Shown in pieces: positions 5,158 to 12,511 of a DNA stretch of 37,577 nt; the first letter of the stretch is position 1, and each line of letters starts with the position of its first letter. Source of the DNA: a virus. The stretch is taken from positions 1 through 37,577 of the IMG/VR virus record IMGVR_UViG_3300043419_001353; one strand, given 5' to 3'. The translations under genes and the position numbers were made by a program. The notes beneath the pieces are model-generated. The model was not told the origin of the DNA. It saw nothing but the letters and a program-made list of their open reading frames with translations, and made no database searches.

Positions 5158-5163
5158 ATAATC

Positions 5164-6663
5164 ATGAATAAAAAGAATATAGTTATAGTCGGAGGCGGAA
5201 CCGCTGGATGGCTAGCTGCTCTATTCGCTAAAAAAAGATTCCCAGACGAAAATATTATGCTAATAGAAAGTTTAGATATAGGCATCTTGGGTGCTGGCGA
5301 AGGAACTGTTCCAGCCCTGCTTAAATCATTTGACTATCTAGACATAAGTCTTAAAGACTTGATATCAAACACAAAGTCAACAATTAAAAACGGAATTAAG
5401 TTCACCAATTGGTCTGAAGATGGCGGCAGCTATATGCACGGCTTTACTTTTGAGCAAAACATATCGCCTTTCATCGAGTCTATTGAGTTTAAAGATAAGC
5501 ACTTCTTAAATTCAAGAATATTTGGATATGCACACAAAATGAAGGATGAAGATCATTGCTACTACACAATGATATCAGACCAAAACAGGGTACCTTATGG
5601 TAACGTAGACGTAGATTATGAATACTACTCTCAGCATGCTATTCATTTTGATGCTAGAGTTATGGCCAAGTTCCTCAAAGAAAAATCTTTAGAAAGAGGA
5701 GTCATCTACATAGAAAATGAAGTTGTAGACTGCCAAATTGATGGTGAAGACATAAAGTCAATTACATTAAAAGACAATACAATATTAGAGACTGATTTTT
5801 TAATAGATTGTACAGGATTTGCCAGGTATTTCTTAGGTGGCAAACTTGGTGGGGAATGGATTAGCTATTCTGATAGCCTACCAGCTAATTCTGCTCAGGC
5901 ATTTTTTATGGAGATGAATAACCCAGAAGAGATAGAGCCTTACACTGAATCAACCGCTATGGATTTTGGATGGGTATGGAAAATTCCTTTACAACATAGA
6001 TATGGTTGTGGATACGTATATGACTCAAGACTTATATCTAATGAGGATGTTAGAAAAGAAATTGTTGAAAAATATGGTGAAGTTCAGTTTGTAAAGCACT
6101 TTGTTTTTGATCCAGGAACATTTAAAAATATTTGGATTGGTAACTGCATGGCTGTAGGTCTAGCTGCAAACTTTGTTGAACCGCTAGAAGCTACTTCTCT
6201 GCAGATGACTGCGGCAGCTTTAAATAGAGCTTTTCACCCAGAGGTAGATATCTTTAACCCATTTAGCATGAAAGACAGGATTAATAGTCGCTCTTATACT
6301 GACTCTGAAATAGTTAAAGATTTTATATACTTACATTACATGACAAACAAGACAAATAATAGTTTTTGGAAAGACTTTACAATAAAAAATAAGATGCCAG
6401 ATTCACTAAAGCCAGTTTATGACAATATTGTAAATGTTGAGTTAATACATGAATATGACTTAATGTGGCCAGAGTATAGCTTTTATATAGTTGCATATGG
6501 GAATGGTATTATGGATCAGTCAAAGCTAATAGATTTTGCAGATAAAAACCTTAATATCTTTAGCAAACAAATTCACTCAAATTTTGATATTAAAAAGAAG
6601 TTGTCTAAAAAAAGCTGTAAGCATTATGAGTTCTTAAAGATAAACGGAGGGTTTAATGAATAA
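5164..6663 (+). CDS. Flavin-dependent halogenase homologue (499 aa)
   Basis: Belongs to the tryptophan halogenase family, in which FADH2 and O2 plus chloride or bromide make hypohalous acid for a bound substrate. Visible: FAD loop GGGTAGW (10-16), GEGTVP (45-50), candidate catalytic Lys75 (or Lys79) in TIKNGIKFTNW, the family signature WxWxIP as WVWKIP (270-275), and the flavin/chloride strap NFVEPLEATS (336-345). Length (499) is normal. The signature argues for a halogenase over a generic monooxygenase. It overlaps the next membrane gene by 8 nt. Related genes are known from cyanophages. The substrate may be free Trp or a protein side chain; it needs reduced flavin from the host. All key motifs appear intact. 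Confidence 0.85.
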   Translation: MNKKNIVIVGGGTAGWLAALFAKKRFPDENIMLIESLDIGILGAGEGTVPALLKSFDYLDISLKDLISNTKSTIKNGIKFTNWSEDGGSYMHGFTFEQNISPFIESIEFKDKHFLNSRIFGYAHKMKDEDHCYYTMISDQNRVPYGNVDVDYEYYSQHAIHFDARVMAKFLKEKSLERGVIYIENEVVDCQIDGEDIKSITLKDNTILETDFLIDCTGFARYFLGGKLGGEWISYSDSLPANSAQAFFMEMNNPEEIEPYTESTAMDFGWVWKIPLQHRYGCGYVYDSRLISNEDVRKEIVEKYGEVQFVKHFVFDPGTFKNIWIGNCMAVGLAANFVEPLEATSLQMTAAALNRAFHPEVDIFNPFSMKDRINSRSYTDSEIVKDFIYLHYMTNKTNNSFWKDFTIKNKMPDSLKPVYDNIVNVELIHEYDLMWPEYSFYIVAYGNGIMDQSKLIDFADKNLNIFSKQIHSNFDIKKKLSKKSCKHYEFLKINGGFNE

Positions 6664-6934
6664 TATACAGTACGTATTATCTAAAATGAAATCTAGATCA
6701 TACTGGAATATCACTAATACGATAGAGTTTATTTCTTTTATGACTAAGGTTACTATAATTGTCCCAGGCCTGCTTTTTGGCAAACAGTGGTGGTGGCTCT
6801 ACGTATTTGCACTTGCATCAAGTATGTCACTTATATGGACATCCACACGAAAGACTTTACCAACAATAATTGTCTTTAATATTATTTGGTGCTGCTTGGC
6901 AGCCGCCGCAATACTAAAACATTTCTTGTTTTAG
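6656..6934 (+). CDS. Membrane protein (92 aa)
   Basis: Basic N-terminus, then about three hydrophobic segments (roughly residues 26-42, 45-61 and 68-90), with a Trp-rich turn (KQWWWLY). Overlaps the halogenase by 8 nt, so co-translated. The convergent oxygenase ends 4 nt inside it. Function unknown; it could anchor or supply the halogenase, but that is only positional inference. Confidence 0.7.
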   Translation: MNNIQYVLSKMKSRSYWNITNTIEFISFMTKVTIIVPGLLFGKQWWWLYVFALASSMSLIWTSTRKTLPTIIVFNIIWCCLAAAAILKHFLF

Positions 6935-7779
6935 TGTTCTTTGAACTCGCCCATAAAGGCATCAGAAAGCTTTTCGCCCTCTAATCCAGAAGCCTTGTAC
7001 TTTTCAATTCTTTCTCTTGTAAATTGAGGATTTTCTTTGAGCGGCCTCATCCAAATATCAATAAAGTCTTTTAGAGAAAGATTGTCTTTATCTTTGATTT
7101 GCTCGTAATACTCTGGTGTCTTGTAATTATAGAATGTACCTGGATTATCTTCTGCCTTTAATACAAAGTTGGAGAACGCATATCTTCTTCCAGTAGTAAC
7201 TGGCTTTACTCCATGTGCATGTGGATTAAATGCACCATGGATTACAAGGTCTCCTCTTTCTGGCTTAATTGTAAGCTGATTGTCTTCTGGAGTCCCCATT
7301 GCCTTGTTTCCTTCAGCATCAATGTTGACATAAAAAATTTCTCCGCCTTCAAAATCTCCAAAGTATGCTACTAGGCCATAGTCTAATTCGCAGCAAGTTT
7401 TCCAAACATCTACCTGTGAAAGTCTGTGGCACTCTCCCTTCCCAGGTGAATCTGAATGAGTAAACATTCCCTCATTCATTTCTGGAGTAATTATTAAAAC
7501 ATTGCCTTGTGGATGCATTACGTATTCTGGGTAAATAAGCTCGCTTGCCTTTTCCCAAAGTGGGTGTATTGCTTTTAATGGTGGGCTAATTTTGTTTGAA
7601 TACCAACTTATAAGCGTATCCTTATATTTGTCTTTAAGATCATAGTCTTTTAATTCATCTTCTACTGTTTTACATTCTTCATCAGTGTAGAAACCTTTAA
7701 AAATAAAAACTCCGCTAGGTGTTCCGTAGTCATCTGGGAAAAAAGAAGCTTTAATGCAATCTTCTCTGTCGTAAAACAT
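6931..7779 (-). CDS. 2OG-Fe(II) oxygenase, prolyl-4-hydroxylase-like (282 aa)
   Basis: Iron and 2-oxoglutarate dependent dioxygenase. It has the facial triad H108-x-D110 (FTHSD) and H189 (NPHAHG), with Arg198/199 (TTGRRY) to bind 2-oxoglutarate. The jelly-roll strand pattern (GLVAYFGDFEGGEIFY, then GDLVIHGAFNPHAHG) is typical of P4H-like enzymes. It starts at TAATG, overlapping the 44-aa gene upstream. It lies far from the five-gene oxygenase cluster at 25263-29613 and is the most divergent. Proteins of this kind hydroxylate Pro or other side chains; substrate not shown. A unique N-terminal 95 residues may give specificity. Confidence 0.85.
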   Translation of the reverse strand: MFYDREDCIKASFFPDDYGTPSGVFIFKGFYTDEECKTVEDELKDYDLKDKYKDTLISWYSNKISPPLKAIHPLWEKASELIYPEYVMHPQGNVLIITPEMNEGMFTHSDSPGKGECHRLSQVDVWKTCCELDYGLVAYFGDFEGGEIFYVNIDAEGNKAMGTPEDNQLTIKPERGDLVIHGAFNPHAHGVKPVTTGRRYAFSNFVLKAEDNPGTFYNYKTPEYYEQIKDKDNLSLKDFIDIWMRPLKENPQFTRERIEKYKASGLEGEKLSDAFMGEFKEH

Positions 7780-7913
7780 TATTTTTTACCAACCTTTTCT
7801 AGTAGTCTTTTAAAAAATGACTTTTGGCTATGGTGATCTTTAATTTTACAAGATGCATCACAGCTATGATTAAATTGTGGACTTGCCATCCACTTTGCAA
7901 AATGGTGTGCCAT
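7779..7913 (-). CDS. Small Cys/His protein (44 aa)
   Basis: MAHHFAKWMASPQFNHSCDA, then SCKIKDHHSQK and a basic tail. Two Cys and several His (HSCDASCKIKDHH) look like a metal site. Its -10 (7923-7928) lies 9 nt upstream, so the leader is about 3 nt. The stop overlaps the oxygenase start (TAATG), implying joint expression; a metal-binding partner for the Fe enzyme is a speculative reading. Confidence 0.6.
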   Translation of the reverse strand: MAHHFAKWMASPQFNHSCDASCKIKDHHSQKSFFKRLLEKVGKK

Positions 7914-7922
7914 AGTAATTAT

Positions 7923-7928
7923 ATTATA
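7923..7928 (-). promoter_or_regulatory. Promoter -10 for the 7913 gene and oxygenase
   Basis: Minus-strand TATAAT with extended TGC, just downstream of the hairpin at 7934-7969. Leader of about 3 nt to the ATG. Confidence 0.5.
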
Positions 7929-7933
7929 GCATG

Positions 7934-7969
7934 CAATACCCCTACAGAGGCGGATCCGTAGGGGTATTG
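7934..7969. terminator. Strong hairpin, probable terminator
   Basis: CAATACCCCTAC pairs with GTAGGGGTATTG (12 bp, perfect) around a 12-nt loop containing GGATCC. It ends the leftward operon that includes 8053-8214. There is no good T run on either side, so it may instead block exonucleases or act as an operator. Confidence 0.55.
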
Positions 7970-8052
7970 TGCATCTTCATGCAATCAGGGAAACTTTACA
8001 ATCTCAACCTGAATGTTAATTGTATTATAACTTTATATCTAAGTCAAGGATT

Positions 8053-8214
8053 TTATTCTGGATCTTCTGGTGGGGAAAATGAGGGAACTGGACCAAGCAA
8101 GTATCCAGCCTCATGATAAGATATCATTTTTTGAGTATCTTCTGATCCTACGATTTTGTTTGATATAAGACTTAGTAAGTCATAAATTCTATGCAACATT
8201 ATATAATTAACCAT
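8053..8214 (-). CDS. Small hypothetical protein (53 aa)
   Basis: MVNYIMLHRIYDLLSLISNK and onward, ending in a Pro-rich tail (GPVPSFSPPEDPE). The frame is open upstream to 8295, but that extension overlaps the 36-aa gene at 8234-8344, so the internal ATG at 8214 is chosen. Helical N-terminal half, flexible tail. No family recognised. Last gene of the leftward lysozyme operon. Confidence 0.6.
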   Translation of the reverse strand: MVNYIMLHRIYDLLSLISNKIVGSEDTQKMISYHEAGYLLGPVPSFSPPEDPE

Positions 8215-8233
8215 TGGTAGGTTATCTTCTAAG

Positions 8234-8344
8234 TTACTCGTTTCCGCCTTCTGGTCGTCCTGCATCAAGCCACCATATTTCTCTACCCATAGCATCCGTC
8301 TCGGAAACTATGCCTGACTCAAACTCAAACTCTTTTTTGTTCAT
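8234..8344 (-). CDS. Small hypothetical protein (36 aa)
   Basis: MNKKEFEFESGIVSETDAMG followed by REIWWLDAGRPEGGNE. It starts inside the last codons of the upstream gene (20-nt overlap), which implies coupled translation. No family recognised. It is kept because it explains the DNA between two genes in a tight operon better than the alternative frame. Confidence 0.5.
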   Translation of the reverse strand: MNKKEFEFESGIVSETDAMGREIWWLDAGRPEGGNE

Positions 8345-8540
8345 CTACTAATTTTACTATATCTTCATACTTAGCTATACCAATTGTATTTTTATAATTG
8401 CATTCTATGCAATATAGGTATATTAAAGACTCTCCATCGCCATTGCATAAAAGAGAGCCTTGATCCTGTGGGCATAAAAGCTTGGGAACAAGGCCCTCTT
8501 CCGAAAGTTTAATGTAAGTAGACACATACTGTATCCTCAT
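8325..8540 (-). CDS. Small zinc-ribbon-like protein (71 aa)
   Basis: MRIQYVSTYIKLSEEGLVPK and onward. Cys pairs at LLCPQDQGSLLC and YCIEC could form a small zinc ribbon. A ribosome site (AGGAAG) precedes the ATG. It lies 12 nt after the lysozyme gene in the same operon. Function unknown; such ribbons often bind nucleic acid or proteins. Confidence 0.65.
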   Translation of the reverse strand: MRIQYVSTYIKLSEEGLVPKLLCPQDQGSLLCNGDGESLIYLYCIECNYKNTIGIAKYEDIVKLVDEQKRV

Positions 8541-8552
8541 TACACTTCCTTT

Positions 8553-9101
8553 CTAATTTGTTGGAAATTTTAAATAAAATTCCATTGCTTTTGGGGTTAA
8601 ACCTTTCCAAGCTGACCAATCTAAACCGCCATTGGTCATGTGATACGCTATCTCTGCATTTTTAGTTGGGTCAAATAACGAGTCATTTGACTTCAAGTTA
8701 AATTTTTCTTTACGATCTGTGCCGAGATTACCCAACATGTTGATCTGAAAAATTCCGTAAGAACTGTCTCCAGTATTCCTGTTACCATTATATGCTAGTG
8801 GTCGTCCGTTGGACTCCCTCTTTGCAATGGCCCAAGCCGTTTTAAGGGCTTTTCCTTCAAAGCCTACTGTTGCCAGTAGTTCAATCAGCTCTTCGTCTGA
8901 AAGCATTTCTGAAGGCTTATAAACAGTATTGCTGTACTTCTCTAAGGTTTCTTTCTTAAGTTGTACTTCTGTCTTTGGTTTTACTATTAGAGCTTCTGCG
9001 TGTGTTGCATTAACTGTGTTGGAAAACAAAAACATTACTGTAATTGCAATCGCAGCATATTGATGAACAATATCGCTTAAGCTTTTCTTTATATTCTCCA
9101 T
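8553..9101 (-). CDS. Secreted lytic transglycosylase-like endolysin (182 aa)
   Basis: Lysozyme-fold (SLT-like) enzyme that cuts peptidoglycan glycan strands. The catalytic Glu is E97 in AIAKRESNGRP; GDSSYGIFQINML (111-123) is the typical substrate-cleft motif. An N-terminal basic stretch and hydrophobic helix (about 15-30) followed by NATHA look like a signal peptide with cleavage near residue 35. The start at 9101 is chosen because AGGAGG lies 8 nt upstream; ATG 9107 is too close to it and the ORF start at 9164 has none. Signal-driven export would make host Sec deliver it. Could also be a virion or host-wall remodelling enzyme. Confidence 0.8.
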   Translation of the reverse strand: MENIKKSLSDIVHQYAAIAITVMFLFSNTVNATHAEALIVKPKTEVQLKKETLEKYSNTVYKPSEMLSDEELIELLATVGFEGKALKTAWAIAKRESNGRPLAYNGNRNTGDSSYGIFQINMLGNLGTDRKEKFNLKSNDSLFDPTKNAEIAYHMTNGGLDWSAWKGLTPKAMEFYLKFPTN

Positions 9102-9134
9102 TGGCATTTCCTCCTTTAGAGATAGCGAAGTATA

Positions 9135-9164
9135 ATCATACCATTGTAGATAAGAACATGTCAA
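9135..9164 (-). promoter_or_regulatory. Promoter of the lysozyme operon
   Basis: Minus-strand TTGACA (9164-9159), 18-nt spacer, TATGAT (9140-9135). Good vegetative-type promoter, divergent from the RNR promoter. Confidence 0.6.
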
Positions 9165-9176
9165 ATACTTTTCCTC

Positions 9177-9204
9177 TTGACATAGAATATCTATTTAGTA
9201 TAAT
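9177..9204 (+). promoter_or_regulatory. Promoter of the RNR operon
   Basis: TTGACA (9177-9182), 16-nt spacer, TATAAT (9199-9204). This near-consensus promoter predicts transcription starting near 9211, at a run of six G, and an RNR leader of about 190 nt. Confidence 0.65.
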
Positions 9205-9403
9205 TCCAATAGGGGGGTCGGGGGGTCAGCAAATCAACAAAATCAACATATATTATATATATACATATATAGAGTATTATATATTATAGTTAACTAAAAA
9301 ACAATAATAAAAATAATTTTTCTTTTCTTTTATAAAAAAGTTTGATACACTTAGACTTCACTCAAAAAACAATCAATCCGTCAGGCGGAAGAAAAGGCGA
9401 CAA
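9205..9403. other. Gene-free RNR leader, G-run and A+T-rich stretch
   Basis: With the divergent promoters, the 302 nt between lysozyme and RNR hold no gene. After the promoter come GGGGGGTC twice (9212-9227), then an A+T stretch (about 9245-9350) containing AGTTAACT, then a purine-rich ribosome site (GAAAAGG, 6 nt before ATG). No cobalamin riboswitch elements were recognised. Confidence 0.5.
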
Positions 9404-11338
9404 ATGAAAAATACTATCGAAAACCCTTATGAAAATTTTATTGCACTATCCAGATATGCTAAATGGGTAGAAGCAGAAGGACGTAGAGAAACATGGGGAG
9501 AGACAGTAGATAGATATTTTTCTTTCATGACTAACCACTTAGCAGAAAACCATAATTATATTCCAAATGAGAAGCTTGTTGCGGAATTAAAAGAGTTTGT
9601 ATTTGAACGAAATGTTATGCCATCCATGAGATCTGTTATGACTTCTGGCGCAGCACTTGAAAGAGATAATGTAGCGGGATATAACTGCGCTTTCTTGCCA
9701 GTAGATTCTCCACGTTCTTTTGATGAAACAATGTATGTTTTGATGTGCGGAACTGGTGTTGGATTCTCAGTAGAATATAAGTATATTAATAAACTTCCTG
9801 CCGTCCCAGAAAAACTTGAAAAATCTGACACTGTAATTGTAGTTGAAGATTCTAAGCAAGGTTGGGCAAAAGCATACCGAGAGCTTCTTGCACTTTTATG
9901 GACTGGACATATTCCAGCAATTGATGTTTCAAAGGTTCGCCCAGCAGGTGCAAGACTTAAAACAATGGGTGGAAGATCTTCTGGACCACAGCCACTTGTA
10001 AACCTTTTTGATTTTACAATTGCAAAATTTAAGAACGCAACTGGAAGAAACTTAAAGCCAATTGAGTGTCATGACATAATGTGCAAAATTGGTGAGGTTG
10101 TAGTTGTTGGCGGGGTAAGACGATCCGCAATGATCTCTTTGTCTAATATTAACGATATTGAAATGGCACAAGCCAAGTCAGGAAACTGGTGGGAGCAAAG
10201 TCCACAACGTGCATTATCAAATAATTCTGTTGCATACTCTCGTAAGCCAGAAATGGAACAATTCATTGCAGAATGGAAATCATTATACGATTCAAAATCT
10301 GGAGAACGTGGAATTTATAATGTTGCAGCAGCACAAGCGCAAGCAGCCAAGTTTGGTCGTAGAGACCCAGAGATTCATTATGGAACAAACCCTTGCTCTG
10401 AAATCATTCTTCGCCCTTATCAATTCTGTAATCTTTCAGAAGTTGTATTGCGTGAAAATGATACTAAAAAGCAAATTGAAAGAAAAGTAGAGCTAGCAAC
10501 TATCCTTGGAACATGGCAATCTACTCTTACTGATTTCAAATACTTGCGTAAGATTTGGAAAGACAATACAGAAGAAGAGAGACTACTTGGAGTTTCTTTA
10601 ACTGGACAGTTTGGTCACAAATTTATGTCTGGTAAAGAAGATTTGATTTCATTAGAAGCATTTCTTATGACATTGCGTGACAAGGCAAGAGAAGTTAATA
10701 GAGAAGAGTCTGGGAAAATTGGGATTCCTGAGTCTGCAGCAATTACATGCGTAAAGCCTTCTGGAACAGTTTCTCAATTGGTCGGTGTATCTTCAGGAAT
10801 GCATCCATGGCATTCACCATATTACATTCGTACAGTTCGTGGCTCAAAAGGAGATCCTATTTCTACCTTCCTAAAGGAAGTTGGAATTCCAGTTGAAGAC
10901 GACGTAATGAAGCCAAACGAAACTTATGTATTTTCGTTTCCAGTAAAGGCACCAGAAGGTGCAATTGTTAGAAATGATTTAACTGCAATTGATCATTTAA
11001 ATATTTGGCTAGTGTACCAACGTGCTTGGTGTGAGCACAAGCCCTCTATTACTGTTTCGGTAAAAGAAGACGAATGGATGGAAGTTGGAGCCTGGGTGTA
11101 TAAAAATTTTGATGAAGTATCTGGAATTTCATTCCTGCCTCATTCAGAGCACACATATAAGCAAGCCCCTTATCAAGAAATTTCAAAAGAAGAGTATGAT
11201 GATTTGGCAGCACAAATGCCAAAAAATATTCGATGGGAAGACCTATCATTCTACGAAACAGAAGATGGAACTTCTACAAATGCCACCCTGGCTTGCAGTT
11301 CAGATGGAAATTGTGAACTTGTGGATATTTCGGCTTAG
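9404..11338 (+). CDS. nrdJ: Class II (B12-dependent) ribonucleoside triphosphate reductase (644 aa)
   Basis: Converts ribonucleoside triphosphates to deoxy forms using adenosylcobalamin, feeding phage DNA synthesis; works with or without oxygen. It matches the monomeric RTPR type. Key residues: redox Cys95 (AGYNCAFLP), thiyl-radical Cys331 in NPCSEI with Asn329 and Glu333, second redox Cys342 (QFCNLSEV), the PSGTVSQLVGVSSG phosphate loop (about 452-465), and a C-terminal shuttle pair Cys631/Cys637 (ACSSDGNC). All catalytic residues look intact. Slightly shorter than the best-known enzyme (about 740 aa). Depends on host cobalamin. Followed by a holin gene and a terminator. Confidence 0.92.
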   Translation: MKNTIENPYENFIALSRYAKWVEAEGRRETWGETVDRYFSFMTNHLAENHNYIPNEKLVAELKEFVFERNVMPSMRSVMTSGAALERDNVAGYNCAFLPVDSPRSFDETMYVLMCGTGVGFSVEYKYINKLPAVPEKLEKSDTVIVVEDSKQGWAKAYRELLALLWTGHIPAIDVSKVRPAGARLKTMGGRSSGPQPLVNLFDFTIAKFKNATGRNLKPIECHDIMCKIGEVVVVGGVRRSAMISLSNINDIEMAQAKSGNWWEQSPQRALSNNSVAYSRKPEMEQFIAEWKSLYDSKSGERGIYNVAAAQAQAAKFGRRDPEIHYGTNPCSEIILRPYQFCNLSEVVLRENDTKKQIERKVELATILGTWQSTLTDFKYLRKIWKDNTEEERLLGVSLTGQFGHKFMSGKEDLISLEAFLMTLRDKAREVNREESGKIGIPESAAITCVKPSGTVSQLVGVSSGMHPWHSPYYIRTVRGSKGDPISTFLKEVGIPVEDDVMKPNETYVFSFPVKAPEGAIVRNDLTAIDHLNIWLVYQRAWCEHKPSITVSVKEDEWMEVGAWVYKNFDEVSGISFLPHSEHTYKQAPYQEISKEEYDDLAAQMPKNIRWEDLSFYETEDGTSTNATLACSSDGNCELVDISA

Positions 11339-11404
11339 TGGTAAACTTAAGTATTGGGTAAAACCAAAATTCATGGGCAACAAGGCCCAAATGGAGATGA
11401 TAAC

Positions 11405-11647
11405 ATGGCTATCAAAAAATTTGATAAAGCTGATTTAAATAAAGATGGGAAAGTAACTATGCAAGAGCAGATTTTAGCAGCAATTGGAACATACGGCAGA
11501 GCATTTTTGGCAGCAGCCACAGCTCTATATATGACTGGAAATACAAATCCAAAGGATTTGGTTGCGGCTGGCGTGGCAGCAATTGCTCCAGTAATCCTAA
11601 AGGCTTTGAGTCCAAGCAATAAAGAATTTGGATTTACAAGCAAGTAA
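11405..11647 (+). CDS. Holin-like protein with an EF-hand loop (80 aa)
   Basis: Two hydrophobic helices (about residues 22-43 and 52-71) with a short turn (GNTNPKD), and a Lys/Phe-rich tail, fit a small two-helix phage holin that permits cell lysis. Residues 7-18 (DLNKDGKVTMQE) form a complete EF-hand/dockerin-type calcium loop with D1, N3, D5, G6, T9 and E12. The frame is open to 11354, but the ATG at 11405 has GGAG 8 nt upstream. It follows the RNR and precedes a terminator, apart from the lysozyme operon. Holin is inferred from topology; a calcium-sensing membrane protein is the alternative. Confidence 0.6.
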   Translation: MAIKKFDKADLNKDGKVTMQEQILAAIGTYGRAFLAAATALYMTGNTNPKDLVAAGVAAIAPVILKALSPSNKEFGFTSK

Positions 11648-11663
11648 TTATTAGTCAATTGGG

Positions 11664-11702
11664 AATACCCTTATGCTAAAATAGTGTAAGGGTATTTTCT
11701 TT
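11664..11702 (+). terminator. Terminator after the RNR-holin operon
   Basis: AATACCCTTA pairs with TAAGGGTATT (10 bp, 13-nt loop), followed by TTTTCTTTTT. The loop contains TGCTAAAAT, a weak -10-like sequence that could also start the next transcript. Confidence 0.75.
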
Positions 11703-11715
11703 TTAGGGGTAAAAA

Positions 11716-12060
11716 ATGGCAGCTCAAAAAAATTTTCAGGTAGACGAGAATGCAACGTTTACTTTTGAGGTGCAATATCTTGATGAAGATAATCAACCAA
11801 TACAATTAAATCACCACACAGCAAAAATGCAAGTAAGAGATACTCAAGGTGGAAAAAAGTTAGCATTTACTCTTTCAGATGTAGACGGTATAACAATAAC
11901 ACCATCACTTGGAAAGCTTTCAGTTTCTGTTTCAGCAGAAAGAACTAAAAAGCTTTTTTACCCAAAGTCTGCATATGATCTAGTTTTAATTGATCCTAGC
12001 GTAAATGTAACAAGATTGCTAGAAGGATATTTAACATTAAATAGGGCGGTAACACTATAA
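11716..12060 (+). CDS. Beta-rich tail/baseplate protein (114 aa)
   Basis: FQVDENATFTFEVQYLDEDN and onward form alternating strands, much like the N-terminal fold of phage baseplate/receptor-binding spacer proteins (BppU-like). A GGGG ribosome site lies 6 nt upstream. Its stop overlaps the next ATG (TAATG), so both are made together. Likely a small baseplate or fibre-adaptor subunit; the family match is by fold pattern only. Confidence 0.6.
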   Translation: MAAQKNFQVDENATFTFEVQYLDEDNQPIQLNHHTAKMQVRDTQGGKKLAFTLSDVDGITITPSLGKLSVSVSAERTKKLFYPKSAYDLVLIDPSVNVTRLLEGYLTLNRAVTL

Positions 12061-12497
12061 TGGCAACCCGCTTAATTGTAACCGAAAATAATCCATTAGT
12101 AGTAGTAAGAGCTTCAGGTGCTCCTGGAAGAACAATTATCAGCGGGGAAGGCAATCCAATAAATTCCCTCGGAGTTCCTGGAGATTTTTATTTTGACACT
12201 TTGACCACAAGATTCTGGGGCCCAAAGTCTCTTATATCTGATGAATGGGATATAGAAGAAAGCTTTATCCTAGACAAGCAAATTTCATATATGTATTCTT
12301 GGGAAATGAGTCAAATTACTGGTCCAGTAAATGGAGTATATTCTGTGTCCATAAATCATAATTTACAGTTCCACCCAAATGTGTCCGTTAAGTCCAGTTC
12401 GGGAGACTTGTTAGAAACGGGAATAGACTATAATAGTATTAACCAAATAACATTGACAATGGCCCAGCCATTTTCGGGGACAGCATACCTGTCCTAA
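12060..12497 (+). CDS. Tail/fibre protein (145 aa)
   Basis: N-terminus MATRLIVTENNPLVVVRASG, then GVPGDFYFDTLTTRFWGPK (40-58), a motif common at phage fibre attachment regions. The C-terminal half (VSINHNLQFHPNVSVKSSSG) is beta-rich. It overlaps the upstream stop and is followed by a ribosome site for the next fibre gene. Probably a structural fibre or adaptor subunit. Confidence 0.65.
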   Translation: MATRLIVTENNPLVVVRASGAPGRTIISGEGNPINSLGVPGDFYFDTLTTRFWGPKSLISDEWDIEESFILDKQISYMYSWEMSQITGPVNGVYSVSINHNLQFHPNVSVKSSSGDLLETGIDYNSINQITLTMAQPFSGTAYLS

Positions 12498-12511
12498 AAA
12501 GGAGATAAAAG

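Larger units (their letters stand above)
4944..5163. other. Gene-free stretch with a ParB site
   Basis: No gene is seen. It holds the parS-like site (5055-5070), an AGTTGACT motif (5072-5079), a small hairpin AGGCT-TAGAG-AGCCT (about 5008-5022), the palindrome CCTCTAGAGG, and the halogenase promoter at its right end. Confidence 0.55.

Noticed and set aside
7931-8116. Rightward 61-aa frame
   Set aside because: It runs through a perfect hairpin and opposes the better supported leftward 53-aa gene; the protein looks non-native.
9044-9289. Rightward 81-aa frame across the lysozyme start
   Set aside because: It overlaps the signal-peptide coding region and both promoters, and has no ribosome site.
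9205-9403. Cobalamin riboswitch before the B12-dependent RNR
   Set aside because: No B12-box-like conserved core or suitable stems could be recognised in the leader.
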